Source: SFHK01 sp964554795 (GTDB lineage Bacteria; Bacillota; Clostridia; Christensenellales; Aristaeellaceae). From it: a stretch of 64,000 nt of DNA. The stretch spans positions 35,758 to 99,757 of the forward strand of contig CAZKQB010000004.1 in the NCBI GenBank assembly GCA_964554795.1, written 5' to 3'. Both the position numbers and the translations under genes were made by a program. A model generated the notes under the pieces. It was not told where the DNA came from and searched no databases. It was given only the letters and a program-made list of their open reading frames with translations. Of this stretch, positions 41,701 through 49,739 are shown in pieces (position 1 is the stretch's first letter; every line of letters starts with the position of its first letter).

Positions 41701-42732
41701 TCACTCCTTCGTGCGGGGATAAACAACCCTTCCCGTTTGAATGGCTTCGTTGCCGGCATTGACGATGCGCACGGCCATCAGCCCATCCAGTCCGCCTACG
41801 CGGGGCGGCTCACCGGTGCGCACGGCATGGATAAAGGCTTCATCCTCGCGCAGATACGCATCCTCAAACAGCGTGCGCCAGCTGTCGATGAACGGCTGAG
41901 TGGTCTGTCCGTCCACGGTAAGGGAAAGAAACTCCTTATCGCTGCGCGCCACGCGAATCACGCCCCTGTCACCCACCAGCTCCACGGCGGCATCGTAGCC
42001 GTATTTCACGTAAGCCGCGCCGTCAATCACCAGCTGAACGCCGTTTTCAAATTCGCCGCACAAAAGCAGGCTGTCGTAATAATCCGGCCATTCCTCCTTG
42101 ACCTCCGCATTGCGGAAGTTGCCGCCCAGCGCAAACAGACGCTTGATTTCGTTGCCGGCAAACCAGCGCGCAGAATCGATGTCGTGGCTGTTGACCTCGG
42201 CAAGAATGCCGTTTGAGGCCTTCAGATCATACATCCACGGCTGGGGTCTGCTCGGACCCCGCGTATGGGAATGAATCTGCACCAGCCTGCCGATGGCGCC
42301 GGAATCCAGCAGTTCCTTGGCCTTTTCAAAGCTGCGGTCAAACCGGCGCATGAAGCCAAGCTGCAGAACGACACCTCTTTCGCGCACGGCAGAAAGCATG
42401 CGCGCGCACTCCTCCTCCGTAATCGCCATGGGCTTTTCACAGAAGATCGGCTTTCCCTTCGACGCGCAGAATTCCACAATCTCACAATGCAAATGCGTGG
42501 GCGATACAATCACAACGGCGTCCACATCAGGCAAAACAGCTGCCTTACGAAAATCCGTATACCATGCGGACAGGCCGAATTCTTCCGCCGCGGCGCGGGC
42601 CGCCTCCGGATTGCTGTCGCAGACCGCCGCCATATACGCATTCGATATGCGCCCGAAATAGTTGCGCGCATGAATCATGCCAGCACGACCGCAGCCGATA
42701 AGAAGGATTCCGATCTTTCGTTTGGCATTCAT
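41701..42732 (-). CDS. Gfo/Idh/MocA-family oxidoreductase (inositol-dehydrogenase-like)
   Basis: 343 residues. Rossmann motif GILLIGCGRAGMIHARNYF, catalytic FCEKPMAI (~95), and C-terminal domain with GFMRRFDRSFEKAKELLDSG and ILAEVNSHDIDSARW, as in inositol 2-dehydrogenase-like proteins. First gene of the eleven-gene unit, with a strong promoter 50 nt upstream and AGAAGGTG ribosome binding site. Confidence 0.92.
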   Translation of the reverse strand: MNAKRKIGILLIGCGRAGMIHARNYFGRISNAYMAAVCDSNPEAARAAAEEFGLSAWYTDFRKAAVLPDVDAVVIVSPTHLHCEIVEFCASKGKPIFCEKPMAITEEECARMLSAVRERGVVLQLGFMRRFDRSFEKAKELLDSGAIGRLVQIHSHTRGPSRPQPWMYDLKASNGILAEVNSHDIDSARWFAGNEIKRLFALGGNFRNAEVKEEWPDYYDSLLLCGEFENGVQLVIDGAAYVKYGYDAAVELVGDRGVIRVARSDKEFLSLTVDGQTTQPFIDSWRTLFEDAYLREDEAFIHAVRTGEPPRVGGLDGLMAVRIVNAGNEAIQTGRVVYPRTKE

Positions 42733-42762
42733 TCGTTATCACCTTCTTTTGTTTTCTATCAC

Positions 42763-42791
42763 ATTGTAGCATATAAGCTTTCGTATGTCAA
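42763..42791 (-). promoter_or_regulatory. Sigma-A promoter of the 30-42.8 kb sugar operon
   Basis: Minus strand TTGACA (42786-42791), 17-nt spacer, TACAAT (42763-42768), 31 nt before the first start codon. It lies in an AT-rich stretch, and no other convincing promoter was seen within the unit. Confidence 0.85.
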
Positions 42792-42900
42792 TGTATTATT
42801 GTCATTTATTTTTGTTTTTTCGCACAGCCCGGCAAAACGAGTTTTTTCTCTCGAAACAGAAATCCATTCGAAAGCCTTCAGGGCATAAGCAATGCATTCA

Positions 42901-42938
42901 AAAAAAGCCGCCCCGCAGCAAAACGAAGCAGCTTTTTT
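42901..42938 (-). terminator. Terminator of the sda-RCC1 operon
   Basis: AAAAAAGC-GC arm pairs with GC-GCTTTTTT, giving T-rich tails on both strands. About 75 nt after the RCC1 stop. A 15-bp tandem direct repeat (ATGGAATTGAGAAA(T/G)) lies next to it at 42967-42996. Confidence 0.75.
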
Positions 42939-43014
42939 CGGCATAAGCCTTCAGCCTTCTATTTTTATGGAATTGAGAAATATGGAATTGAGAAAGCACC
43001 GGCACGCCCGGTCA

Positions 43015-44181
43015 TCAGGAATTTTCGGGAACGGCAAGCACTGCCGGGAACACAAACTGGTCGGATTCGGTAATCACCACGTCCATCTCGTCCTCGTCGT
43101 CGCTGTCGGCAAGCTCTGCTTTTGTCCAGTCCCCGTCGGCCATCTGACCGTGGTCGTTGGATCCCCATGCAAGAAGCGTGCCGTCGTCCCGAAGCAGAAG
43201 AACGAATGCGTCGCCGAACGCAAGCGCTCGGGCGTTTTCAAACAGGCGAATCGGCGTGCTTCCATAGGAAACCAGCGGCCCGTCCACGACCGACGCGACA
43301 GGGTCGCCGTTTTCGTCGTACAGCATCACGTAGGAATACACCGTGCCCCACAGATACGCCTCTCCGCCTTCCGTAATCGCTCCGGAGGTCGTCAGTCCCG
43401 CGGAAAACGTTTGAATGCCGGTCAGCGCCAGCGGCGTGGGGGTTTCCACCCAGCCGTCCACGCCGGTACCCAAGCGCCCGTCCGTTCCGGCCGCGCCCCA
43501 GATGTACAGCGTTCCGTCTTCCGTCTGCGCCATGCGCGTCTGCCCGCACGCGTCGATTCCCGCCGCGCATTCAAGCCTCCTCACGCTATCCGCCGCTTCG
43601 TTCGCAACGGCGGCGGAAGCCGTCGCTTCGTCCGTGTCGTCCGCGTCGGGATATTCGTACACCTCGCCGGTTTTCAGGCGAACGAGTATGAAATCCACGC
43701 CCACGGCGGCCTCCGCGGCGTTTTCACAGAGAAGGTGCATTTCCTCGCCCGTACCCCATGCATAGACTTCTCCGCTCTCGGCTACAAGCACGGCGCGCTC
43801 CTCGCAGGCGTCCATTGAGAGGACGTTTTCATGCAGAAGCGCGGGGGCCTCTGCACGTGCATCGGAAACGCCGGGAAGCTGACCGGAGCGATTGTCGCCC
43901 CAGCCGTACAGAGCGCCGTCCGCCGTAAGCGCCAGCGAGAAATTGCGCCCGCAGGCAACGGAGACGGCGTTTTCGAACGCCTTTACGAGCTCTGTCACGC
44001 GCGAATCCGTCTCTGAGGGGAGGCTTTCCCCGCGAACATTAGAGCCCCATGCCCACACGTTTCCGCTTTCGTCTACGGCCAGCGCGTGCGCGCCGCCCGC
44101 CGACATGGCCGTGAAGCCCTCTGCCGCCGCGCCGCAGGCCAGAAGCAGCGCCGTGCAGATTGCCAATATCCTCTTCGTCAT
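43015..44181 (-). CDS. Secreted RCC1-repeat beta-propeller protein
   Basis: 388 residues with a signal peptide (TKRILAICTALLLACGAAAE). The mature part is made of RCC1-type blades: GGAHALAVDESGNVWAWGSN, GRNFSLALTADGALYGWGDN, a CEERAVLVAESGEVYAWG blade, TEDGTLYIWGAAG, and a final DAFVLLLRDDGTLLAWGSN. Probably a seven-bladed propeller outside the cell; ligand unknown. The start at 44181 has AGGAG upstream and overlaps the sdaAA stop by 4 nt; the longer upstream frame lies inside sdaAA. Confidence 0.85.
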   Translation of the reverse strand: MTKRILAICTALLLACGAAAEGFTAMSAGGAHALAVDESGNVWAWGSNVRGESLPSETDSRVTELVKAFENAVSVACGRNFSLALTADGALYGWGDNRSGQLPGVSDARAEAPALLHENVLSMDACEERAVLVAESGEVYAWGTGEEMHLLCENAAEAAVGVDFILVRLKTGEVYEYPDADDTDEATASAAVANEAADSVRRLECAAGIDACGQTRMAQTEDGTLYIWGAAGTDGRLGTGVDGWVETPTPLALTGIQTFSAGLTTSGAITEGGEAYLWGTVYSYVMLYDENGDPVASVVDGPLVSYGSTPIRLFENARALAFGDAFVLLLRDDGTLLAWGSNDHGQMADGDWTKAELADSDDEDEMDVVITESDQFVFPAVLAVPENS

Positions 44182-45038
44182 TTCGATTTCTCCTGCTCGT
44201 TCAGCCGACATGCCGCACAGCCGCCTTCGCCGGTTTCGCGCAGGGAGGCGGGGAGCTGCCGACCTACGCGGCGCATGGCGTCGATCACCTCGTCCGCAGG
44301 CATAATCAGCCCCACGCCCGAGAGCGCGAGGTTGGCGGCGCACACGGCGTTTGCGACGCCGACGATGTTTCGGTATACGCACGGCACCTCCACCAGTCCC
44401 TCCACCGGGTCGCATACCAGCCCCAGCAGGTTCATTCCGGCGAAGCCTGCCGCATCCGCGCAGGCCTCGGGTGTTCCGCCGCCCAGATCGCACAGCGCCG
44501 CTGCAGCCATGGCGCTTGCTGTGCCGCACTCGGCCTGGCAGCCGCCCTCTGCGCCGGAAATGCCGGAGCGTAGCGCGATAACCTTTCCGAAGCCGGCCGC
44601 TGTAAACAGCGCGCGCACGAGCTGCTCGTCCGTGTAGCCCTTTTCCTCCTGCGCCGCAAACAGCGCCGCAGGCAGCACGCCGCACGCGCCCGCCGTGGGT
44701 GCGGCCACGATGCGCCCCATGCAGGCGTTGCATTCTGCCGCCGCCAGCGCGTAGGCACTCGCAGCGCCGAGCGCGCTCCCAGCAAACGTCCTGCCCGCGC
44801 GCACGGCGGCAAGCAGCCGCGCGGCCTGTCCGCCCACGCGCCCGCTCATCGAGCGCGCGTCCGGGTTCAGCCCTTCCTTTATGCTGTCGCGCATGACGTT
44901 CAGGCTGTTCGTCATGCGGCGAATGGCGGCCTCGCGCGCGTCTGCATCCTCGGCGAAGTCGTCCAGAACGGCCTCGGGGAAGCCGCCCTTTTCGTTGGCT
45001 CGATTCACAAGCTCCTGAATAGTGGTATAATCATGCAT
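44178..45038 (-). CDS. sdaAA: L-serine dehydratase, alpha subunit
   Basis: 286 residues. SDH alpha domain with RVGGQAARLLAAVRAGRTF, CNACMGRIVAAPTAGACGVL, SGAEGGCQAECGTASAMAAA and GLVCDPVEGLVEVPC, whose Cys residues bind the 4Fe-4S cluster. Deaminates serine to pyruvate, which can feed the PFOR encoded at 58-61.5 kb. The ATG at 45038 has GGGAGGG upstream. Co-transcribed after the beta subunit gene. Confidence 0.96.
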   Translation of the reverse strand: MHDYTTIQELVNRANEKGGFPEAVLDDFAEDADAREAAIRRMTNSLNVMRDSIKEGLNPDARSMSGRVGGQAARLLAAVRAGRTFAGSALGAASAYALAAAECNACMGRIVAAPTAGACGVLPAALFAAQEEKGYTDEQLVRALFTAAGFGKVIALRSGISGAEGGCQAECGTASAMAAAALCDLGGGTPEACADAAGFAGMNLLGLVCDPVEGLVEVPCVYRNIVGVANAVCAANLALSGVGLIMPADEVIDAMRRVGRQLPASLRETGEGGCAACRLNEQEKSK

Positions 45039-45052
45039 CGCACAGCCCTCCC

Positions 45053-45712
45053 TTACAGCCGCCTTAAAAGGTTCGCGGTGCGAATACCGCGCAGCCGGCG
45101 AATCATGCTCACGCTCTCCTGATCGGGCGCGTTGTCGGTTTCGATTACCATCACCGCATCGCCGCCTGCCGAGCGGCGGAATACCTGCATTGTGGCGATA
45201 TTCACGTTCAGCGCGGCGATGAGGCTTGAGACATTTGCAATCACGCCCGGCTCGTCGGTGTGGCAGATAACCAGCGTGTCCAGCTGACCGCTGAAGGCGA
45301 CGCTCATGCCGTTGAGCCTTTCCACGCGAATCGCACCGCCGCCCACCGAGCACGCGCGCATGGACAAATGCCCGCCGTGCACGCCCGTAAGCTCGATGAC
45401 TGCCGTGTTCGGGTGCGCGTCCGGAATGTCCTCCAGACGGAACTCATAGGAAAGACCGGCCTCCTTCGCCAGCTCTAGACTGTCGCGCAGGCGAATGTCA
45501 TCCACCGCCATGCCCATCAGCCCCGCAATTAGTGCCCGGTCGGTTCCGTGACCGCGGTACGTGCGCGCAAACGACCCCGAAAGCGTGATTATCGCCTTCG
45601 CGATTTCGTCGTCCATCAGCCCACGTGCCGCACGGCCGATGCGCGCCGCGCCCGCCGTGTGCGAGCTGGAGGGCCCGATCATTACCGGGCCGATAATATC
45701 GAATATATCCAA
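45053..45712 (-). CDS. sdaAB: L-serine dehydratase, beta subunit
   Basis: 219 residues. Starts DIFDIIGPVMIGPSSSHTAG, the invariant beta-subunit signature, and ends with an ACT domain (HTDEPGVIANVSSLIAALNV) that probably senses serine. Partner of SdaAA. First gene of the sdaAB-sdaAA-RCC1 operon. Confidence 0.96.
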   Translation of the reverse strand: MDIFDIIGPVMIGPSSSHTAGAARIGRAARGLMDDEIAKAIITLSGSFARTYRGHGTDRALIAGLMGMAVDDIRLRDSLELAKEAGLSYEFRLEDIPDAHPNTAVIELTGVHGGHLSMRACSVGGGAIRVERLNGMSVAFSGQLDTLVICHTDEPGVIANVSSLIAALNVNIATMQVFRRSAGGDAVMVIETDNAPDQESVSMIRRLRGIRTANLLRRL

Positions 45713-45759
45713 AGGAATTTCACCTCCGTCATTCGCTTCCTGCTTCGTGGGGCGCTTCT

Positions 45760-45789
45760 ATTGTATCACGAATGCCGCCGCCTATACAA
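45760..45789 (-). promoter_or_regulatory. Promoter of the sda operon
   Basis: Minus strand TTGTAT, 18-nt spacer, TACAAT (-10 at 45760-45765). The -35 is imperfect. Confidence 0.5.
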
Positions 45790-45875
45790 GCACCCGCATT
45801 TTCCCCGGGGGAAGGAAGGCCGGTTATGCCGTCGGATTCGGTTGATGCTCCCAATGAAAGCGCAGATTCGCCCGA

Positions 45876-45924
45876 GCCGGGCGTGCGTCGGCTTTAATGG
45901 GGAAAGCCGACGGAGCGCCCGGCT
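45876..45924 (-). terminator. Large hairpin after the GH105 gene
   Basis: GCCGGGCG and CGTCGGCTTT pair with AAAGCCGACG and CGCCCGGC. It lies 23 nt after the GH105 stop and has no T tail, so it may stabilise the 3' end rather than terminate. Confidence 0.6.
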
Positions 45925-45946
45925 TAGGCTGTCGCGCCCTTCGTTT

Positions 45947-47101
45947 TCAGCCGCGGCGAAGCATTTCGGCGTACGCCATGATGTACGGCCCCACGCCCTT
46001 GCCCTCCTGCGGCATGTAGTAGGCCTCGTTCCGATAGTTGTCCTCACCGGATGCGGTGGCGACGAGATACACGTCCGTCAGCGCGTCCTCCTTCAGCTTT
46101 TCCTCCGTCAGCCGCACGAACGCGTCCCTTCCGGCCTCGCCCAGATCGGCAGGCAAAAGTCCCAGCCGTGCGCCCTTCTGAAGAGAATAGGCCATCATTG
46201 CCGTGCCGCTGCTTTCAGCGCGGTTGCCGTTTCCGGCGGGCTGATCGATCAGGTTGTTCCACAGCCCGGTTTCCGGGTCGCGGAAGCGAAGCAGTGCGCG
46301 CGACAGCGCCTCAAAGGCTGCGGAAAGGTCGCGCCGATCGTCTCCGTCCAGGCACTCGAGCACGTCTGCCTGCGCCATCTGGTACCACCCGGATGCGCGC
46401 AGCCAGTGAAACGGGCATACGTCGCCCTTTCCGTTTCCGGCATGGTATAAAAGCCCGTTTTTCGGGTTGATCAGGCTCTCGTTCACCCAGCGGAAGCGCG
46501 CGGCGATGCGATGAAGCATCTGCGCGTCGCCCGTTTTCCGGGCATAGCGCGCCGGGAAGACCTGGCTCATATACAGCCCGTCCAGCCACACGCGGTAGCG
46601 CGGCGGCTTTCCATCGCGCCAGACGTGCCAGTAGTTGCCGCCCAGCGCCTCCTCGGTGTGGCAGGCGTTTTTTCGCGTGAGGTCGTCAAACAGCGCGTCG
46701 GCCAGCGCCTTCAGCTCTGCATCCTCGTCCATGAAAAAGGGCAGCAGACTGGCGGTCTTGTAGCAGTCCACGCCGTGATCGGGTGTGTAGCCCGCATATT
46801 GGTTCAGGCGGCCGCCGGTCTCCACGGCGTGAAGATAGCGCCTTGCATAGTCGCGATAGCGCGTGCCCGCGCCGGCTTCGTGCATGTAGTACAGGCCCTC
46901 CATCACGATGCCAATGTAGTAGCTCCAGTCAAACAGAAACGTTTTGCCCGTTTTCGGGCTTCTGTGTTCGTTGTCCCAGGCGAAAAACCGGTCTTCATCC
47001 TCTACGATGGCCTTTGGATCGCCGTCCGGCGCATTCACGGTCAGCTGATCGATAAACGCGCGGGCCCGCCGCATGGCCTCCCGCTCTCTTTCGTTTGACA
47101 T
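45947..47101 (-). CDS. GH105 unsaturated rhamnogalacturonyl/glucuronyl hydrolase
   Basis: 384 residues, no signal peptide. An (alpha/alpha)6 barrel protein with FDWSYYIGIVMEGLYYM, YAGYTPDHGVDCYKTASLLP, RYRVWLDGLYMSQVFPARY and ASGWYQMAQADVL, matching YteR/YesR-type GH105 enzymes that remove the unsaturated uronic acid left by polysaccharide lyases. The ATG at 47101 is preferred over that at 47107 because GGAGGG directly abuts the latter. Monocistronic. Suggests use of pectin or similar fragments. Confidence 0.92.
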   Translation of the reverse strand: MSNEREREAMRRARAFIDQLTVNAPDGDPKAIVEDEDRFFAWDNEHRSPKTGKTFLFDWSYYIGIVMEGLYYMHEAGAGTRYRDYARRYLHAVETGGRLNQYAGYTPDHGVDCYKTASLLPFFMDEDAELKALADALFDDLTRKNACHTEEALGGNYWHVWRDGKPPRYRVWLDGLYMSQVFPARYARKTGDAQMLHRIAARFRWVNESLINPKNGLLYHAGNGKGDVCPFHWLRASGWYQMAQADVLECLDGDDRRDLSAAFEALSRALLRFRDPETGLWNNLIDQPAGNGNRAESSGTAMMAYSLQKGARLGLLPADLGEAGRDAFVRLTEEKLKEDALTDVYLVATASGEDNYRNEAYYMPQEGKGVGPYIMAYAEMLRRG

Positions 47102-47120
47102 GTGCATCCCTCCTGCCTTC

Positions 47121-47149
47121 AGTGTACCCCGCGGCGGCGCGAATGTCAA
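47121..47149 (-). promoter_or_regulatory. Sigma-A promoter of the GH105 gene
   Basis: Minus strand TTGACA (47144-47149), 17-nt spacer, TACACT (47121-47126), about 20 nt before the start codon, so the leader is very short. Confidence 0.8.
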
Positions 47150-47207
47150 GCACAAGCGAGAATTCGGACAGGTTGGCGTAAAAAATGAGGGCCTCGGCGC
47201 ATATGCC

Positions 47208-47236
47208 TTGCGGCGGACGGCACACGGTGATATACT
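47208..47236 (+). promoter_or_regulatory. Promoter of the NatAB-like exporter genes
   Basis: TTGCGG (47208-47213), 17-nt spacer, TATACT (47231-47236), 28 nt before the start. Confidence 0.6.
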
Positions 47237-47263
47237 GAAGCCCGTCAAAAAGGAGGCTTTCCC

Positions 47264-48160
47264 ATGAGTCTGGAGGTACGGAATCTAACCAAGCTCTACG
47301 GCGATGTGCGTGCCGTGGATCATTTAAGCTTTGAAGTGACTGCGCCGGGCGCGTTCGGCCTGATCGGGACCAACGGCGCGGGCAAAACCACCACCATCCG
47401 TGCGATGCTGGGGCTGCTGGCTGCCGACGAGGGCGAGGCGCTGTGGAACGGACGCCGCATCTCGCGCGATACGCTCGCCTTCGGATACATGCCGGAGGAG
47501 CGCGGCATTTACATGAAAACTCCGGTCGTCGAGCAGCTGGTGTATTTTGCCATGCTGCGCGGCATGAGGAAGGCCGACGCGCGCGCAGCCGCCGCAAAAT
47601 GGATGGATCGGCTGGGCGTGGCGGAATACGCTGCGAAGAACGCCGACAAGCTGTCCAAGGGCAATCAGCAGAAGGTGCAGCTGATCGCCGCCGTAATCAA
47701 CGACCCTGCGCTGGTGGTGCTCGACGAGCCGTTCAGCGGCCTTGATCCCCTGAACACGGATGTGCTGCGCGAGGTCATCGGCGAGATGGTCGAGGCCGGA
47801 AAATTTGTAATCATGAGTTCCCACCAGATGGCGGTGGTGGAGGACTATTGCGAAGGGCTTGTGCTTTTGCATCGCGGGCGCGCGGTGCTGAACGGTCGCC
47901 TGCGCGATATTAAGGCAGGCTACGGTCACACGAACCTGATCGTATCCTGCCGCGCGGACGAGCGCCCCGTCGCCGCGGCCTGCGGACTCATCCTGCTTGA
48001 AAGCCGCGCAGGCGAGCGCGAATACAAAATCACCGGAGACGAAATGGCACAGAGCTTTTTAAAGGCGCTGGTCGATGCGGGCAACTATCCGGAGAAATTC
48101 GTGATCCGCGAGCCCTCGCTGCACGAAATCTTCATTGAAAAGGCGGGTGACGACAAATGA
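47264..48160 (+). CDS. ABC exporter ATPase, NatA-like
   Basis: 298 residues. Walker A GTNGAGKTTT (~38-47), signature LSKGNQQKVQLI, Walker B LVVLDEPFSGLDP, H-loop SSHQM; the LSKGNQQK form and the YMPEERGIYMKTPV segment are typical of the NatA/YhaQ group. A C-terminal accessory domain (~220-298) follows. Pairs with the permease encoded downstream (4-nt overlap). Possibly exports sodium or an antimicrobial; not settled. Confidence 0.92.
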   Translation: MSLEVRNLTKLYGDVRAVDHLSFEVTAPGAFGLIGTNGAGKTTTIRAMLGLLAADEGEALWNGRRISRDTLAFGYMPEERGIYMKTPVVEQLVYFAMLRGMRKADARAAAAKWMDRLGVAEYAAKNADKLSKGNQQKVQLIAAVINDPALVVLDEPFSGLDPLNTDVLREVIGEMVEAGKFVIMSSHQMAVVEDYCEGLVLLHRGRAVLNGRLRDIKAGYGHTNLIVSCRADERPVAAACGLILLESRAGEREYKITGDEMAQSFLKALVDAGNYPEKFVIREPSLHEIFIEKAGDDK

Positions 48161-49395
48161 AGCAGTTTTTTGCCGTGTTTCGGTTTACCTATCTGGACGC
48201 CGTGCGCAAAAAGAGCTTCCGCGTAACGACGATTTTGCTGCTCGCGGTGATTCTGGCGGCTTGCCTTGTGCCGAGGCTGTTCGGCGACAAGCCGTCCGAG
48301 CGCTCCGAAAGCGCGGCCTATTTGCCGGGCGCCGGAGAAACCATCTACTATCTGGATGAAGCGAACGCGATTCCGGGCGGCGCAGAGACGCTGAAGGCCT
48401 GCGGCTACGCAGTGGAAATCCTCCGGACGGCCGACGATGCCGACGCGCGTACCCGCGTAGCGGACGACGGAAGCGCCGCGCTGGTTACCGTGAGCGGCGG
48501 CGAACGCCCGTCGATTACCGTGACGGTGAAAAATTTCATGTCCGGCTTTTCGAGCGAAACCGTGTCCTCGCTTCTGAGCGGCGCATGGTCGGCCGCAAGG
48601 CTGACCGACGCGGGCATGGATGCGGACGCGATTCAGGCCACGCTTGCGCCCCTTTCCTGCGAAACCGAGAGCGCAGGCTCGCTGAATCCGGTCGGCTACG
48701 TGCTGGGGCTCGTGCTTTCGATGATGATGTTCTTCGCCGTGTACTTCTATGGCTACGGCGTGGCAAACTCCATCGCGACGGAAAAGACCTCCCGCGTGAT
48801 GGAAACGCTGATCGTTTCCGCGAAGCCCGCGAGCATCCTCACCGGAAAGTGCGCGGCGATGGGCGCGGTTGGCCTCACGCAAATGGGAGTGCTCGGCGCG
48901 TTCGGCGTGCTCTGCGCGCGTCTTTTGATTCCGGAGGGCGTAACCATCGGCGGCGTTCCGCTCACGCTTGAGGGGCTTACCGCGCTGAACGGACTGTATC
49001 TGGTGCTGTTTTTCCTCATCGGCTACGCAGTGTATTCGATGATCTGGGCGGTCTGCGGCGCGTCCGTAAGCCGCATTGAGGACATAAGCAACGCCATGAT
49101 GCCCATGTCTCTTCTGTCGCTGATCTCGTTTTACCTGGGCTATTTTACCTTTATCGCCGGAAATACCGGCGGCGCGCTGGAGCTGATCGCCTGCTACCTG
49201 CCCTTCGCGGCGCCCTTCGGCATGCCTGCCCGCCTGCTGACCGGCGCAGCTACGCCCATTCAGGCGCTTCTTTCCCTTGGAATCATGCTTGTAACCCTTG
49301 TTTTCCTCGCGCTGTTCTCTACCCGCCTTTATGCCGCCGGCGTGATGTATTACGGAAAACGCTTAACCCTTCGGGATATGCTCAGGATGAAATAA
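48157..49395 (+). CDS. ABC-2 exporter permease, NatB/YhaP-like
   Basis: 412 residues. One N-terminal membrane segment, a ~150-residue extracytoplasmic domain at ~45-185, then about five segments, with the family stretch ATEKTSRVMETLIVSAKPAS. Partner of the preceding ATPase; translationally coupled by overlap. Stop lies 39 nt before the metG promoter. Confidence 0.9.
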   Translation: MKQFFAVFRFTYLDAVRKKSFRVTTILLLAVILAACLVPRLFGDKPSERSESAAYLPGAGETIYYLDEANAIPGGAETLKACGYAVEILRTADDADARTRVADDGSAALVTVSGGERPSITVTVKNFMSGFSSETVSSLLSGAWSAARLTDAGMDADAIQATLAPLSCETESAGSLNPVGYVLGLVLSMMMFFAVYFYGYGVANSIATEKTSRVMETLIVSAKPASILTGKCAAMGAVGLTQMGVLGAFGVLCARLLIPEGVTIGGVPLTLEGLTALNGLYLVLFFLIGYAVYSMIWAVCGASVSRIEDISNAMMPMSLLSLISFYLGYFTFIAGNTGGALELIACYLPFAAPFGMPARLLTGAATPIQALLSLGIMLVTLVFLALFSTRLYAAGVMYYGKRLTLRDMLRMK

Positions 49396-49434
49396 CTCCG
49401 TATCGGCCGATCCTGGAAAATTTGGCGATTAGGC

Positions 49435-49464
49435 TTGACAGGGTGCCTTTCGGGGCATTATAAT
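49435..49464 (+). promoter_or_regulatory. Sigma-A promoter of metG
   Basis: TTGACA (49435-49440), 18-nt spacer, TATAAT (49459-49464). Drives the T-box leader. Confidence 0.9.
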
Positions 49465-49470
49465 AGCATA

Positions 49471-49716
49471 AAAGGCAATGACGGAGAGAGTACCGCGAGA
49501 GTGCGCATGCAGAGAGCCGGGGTAGGTGAAAGCCGGCGGCGCGGCGCGCGGGAACATGGCTTCGGAGGCTCTGTGCGCAAGCGGATGTGAGCGCGCGGCG
49601 GGTCGTCCCGTTACAGGCGCAGCCGATGCTTGTCGGCGCAGAGGCCCGCGAAGGCGGGCAAAGCAGGGTGGTACCGCGTAGCATCTACGCCCCTCGCATT
49701 GGCGAGGGGCGTTTTT
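49471..49716 (+). promoter_or_regulatory. T-box leader (methionine) with terminator
   Basis: About 245 nt of structured leader before metG. The conserved T-box sequence AGGGTGGTACCGCG is at 49665-49678. A specifier-loop-like GAACATGGC places ATG (49556-49558) as the Met codon. The terminator CGCCCCTCGC/GCGAGGGGCG with five T occupies 49688-49716 and is mutually exclusive with the antiterminator. Uncharged tRNA-Met binding would allow readthrough into metG. Confidence 0.92.
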
Positions 49717-49739
49717 ACATGGAAGGGAGCGATGCATTC

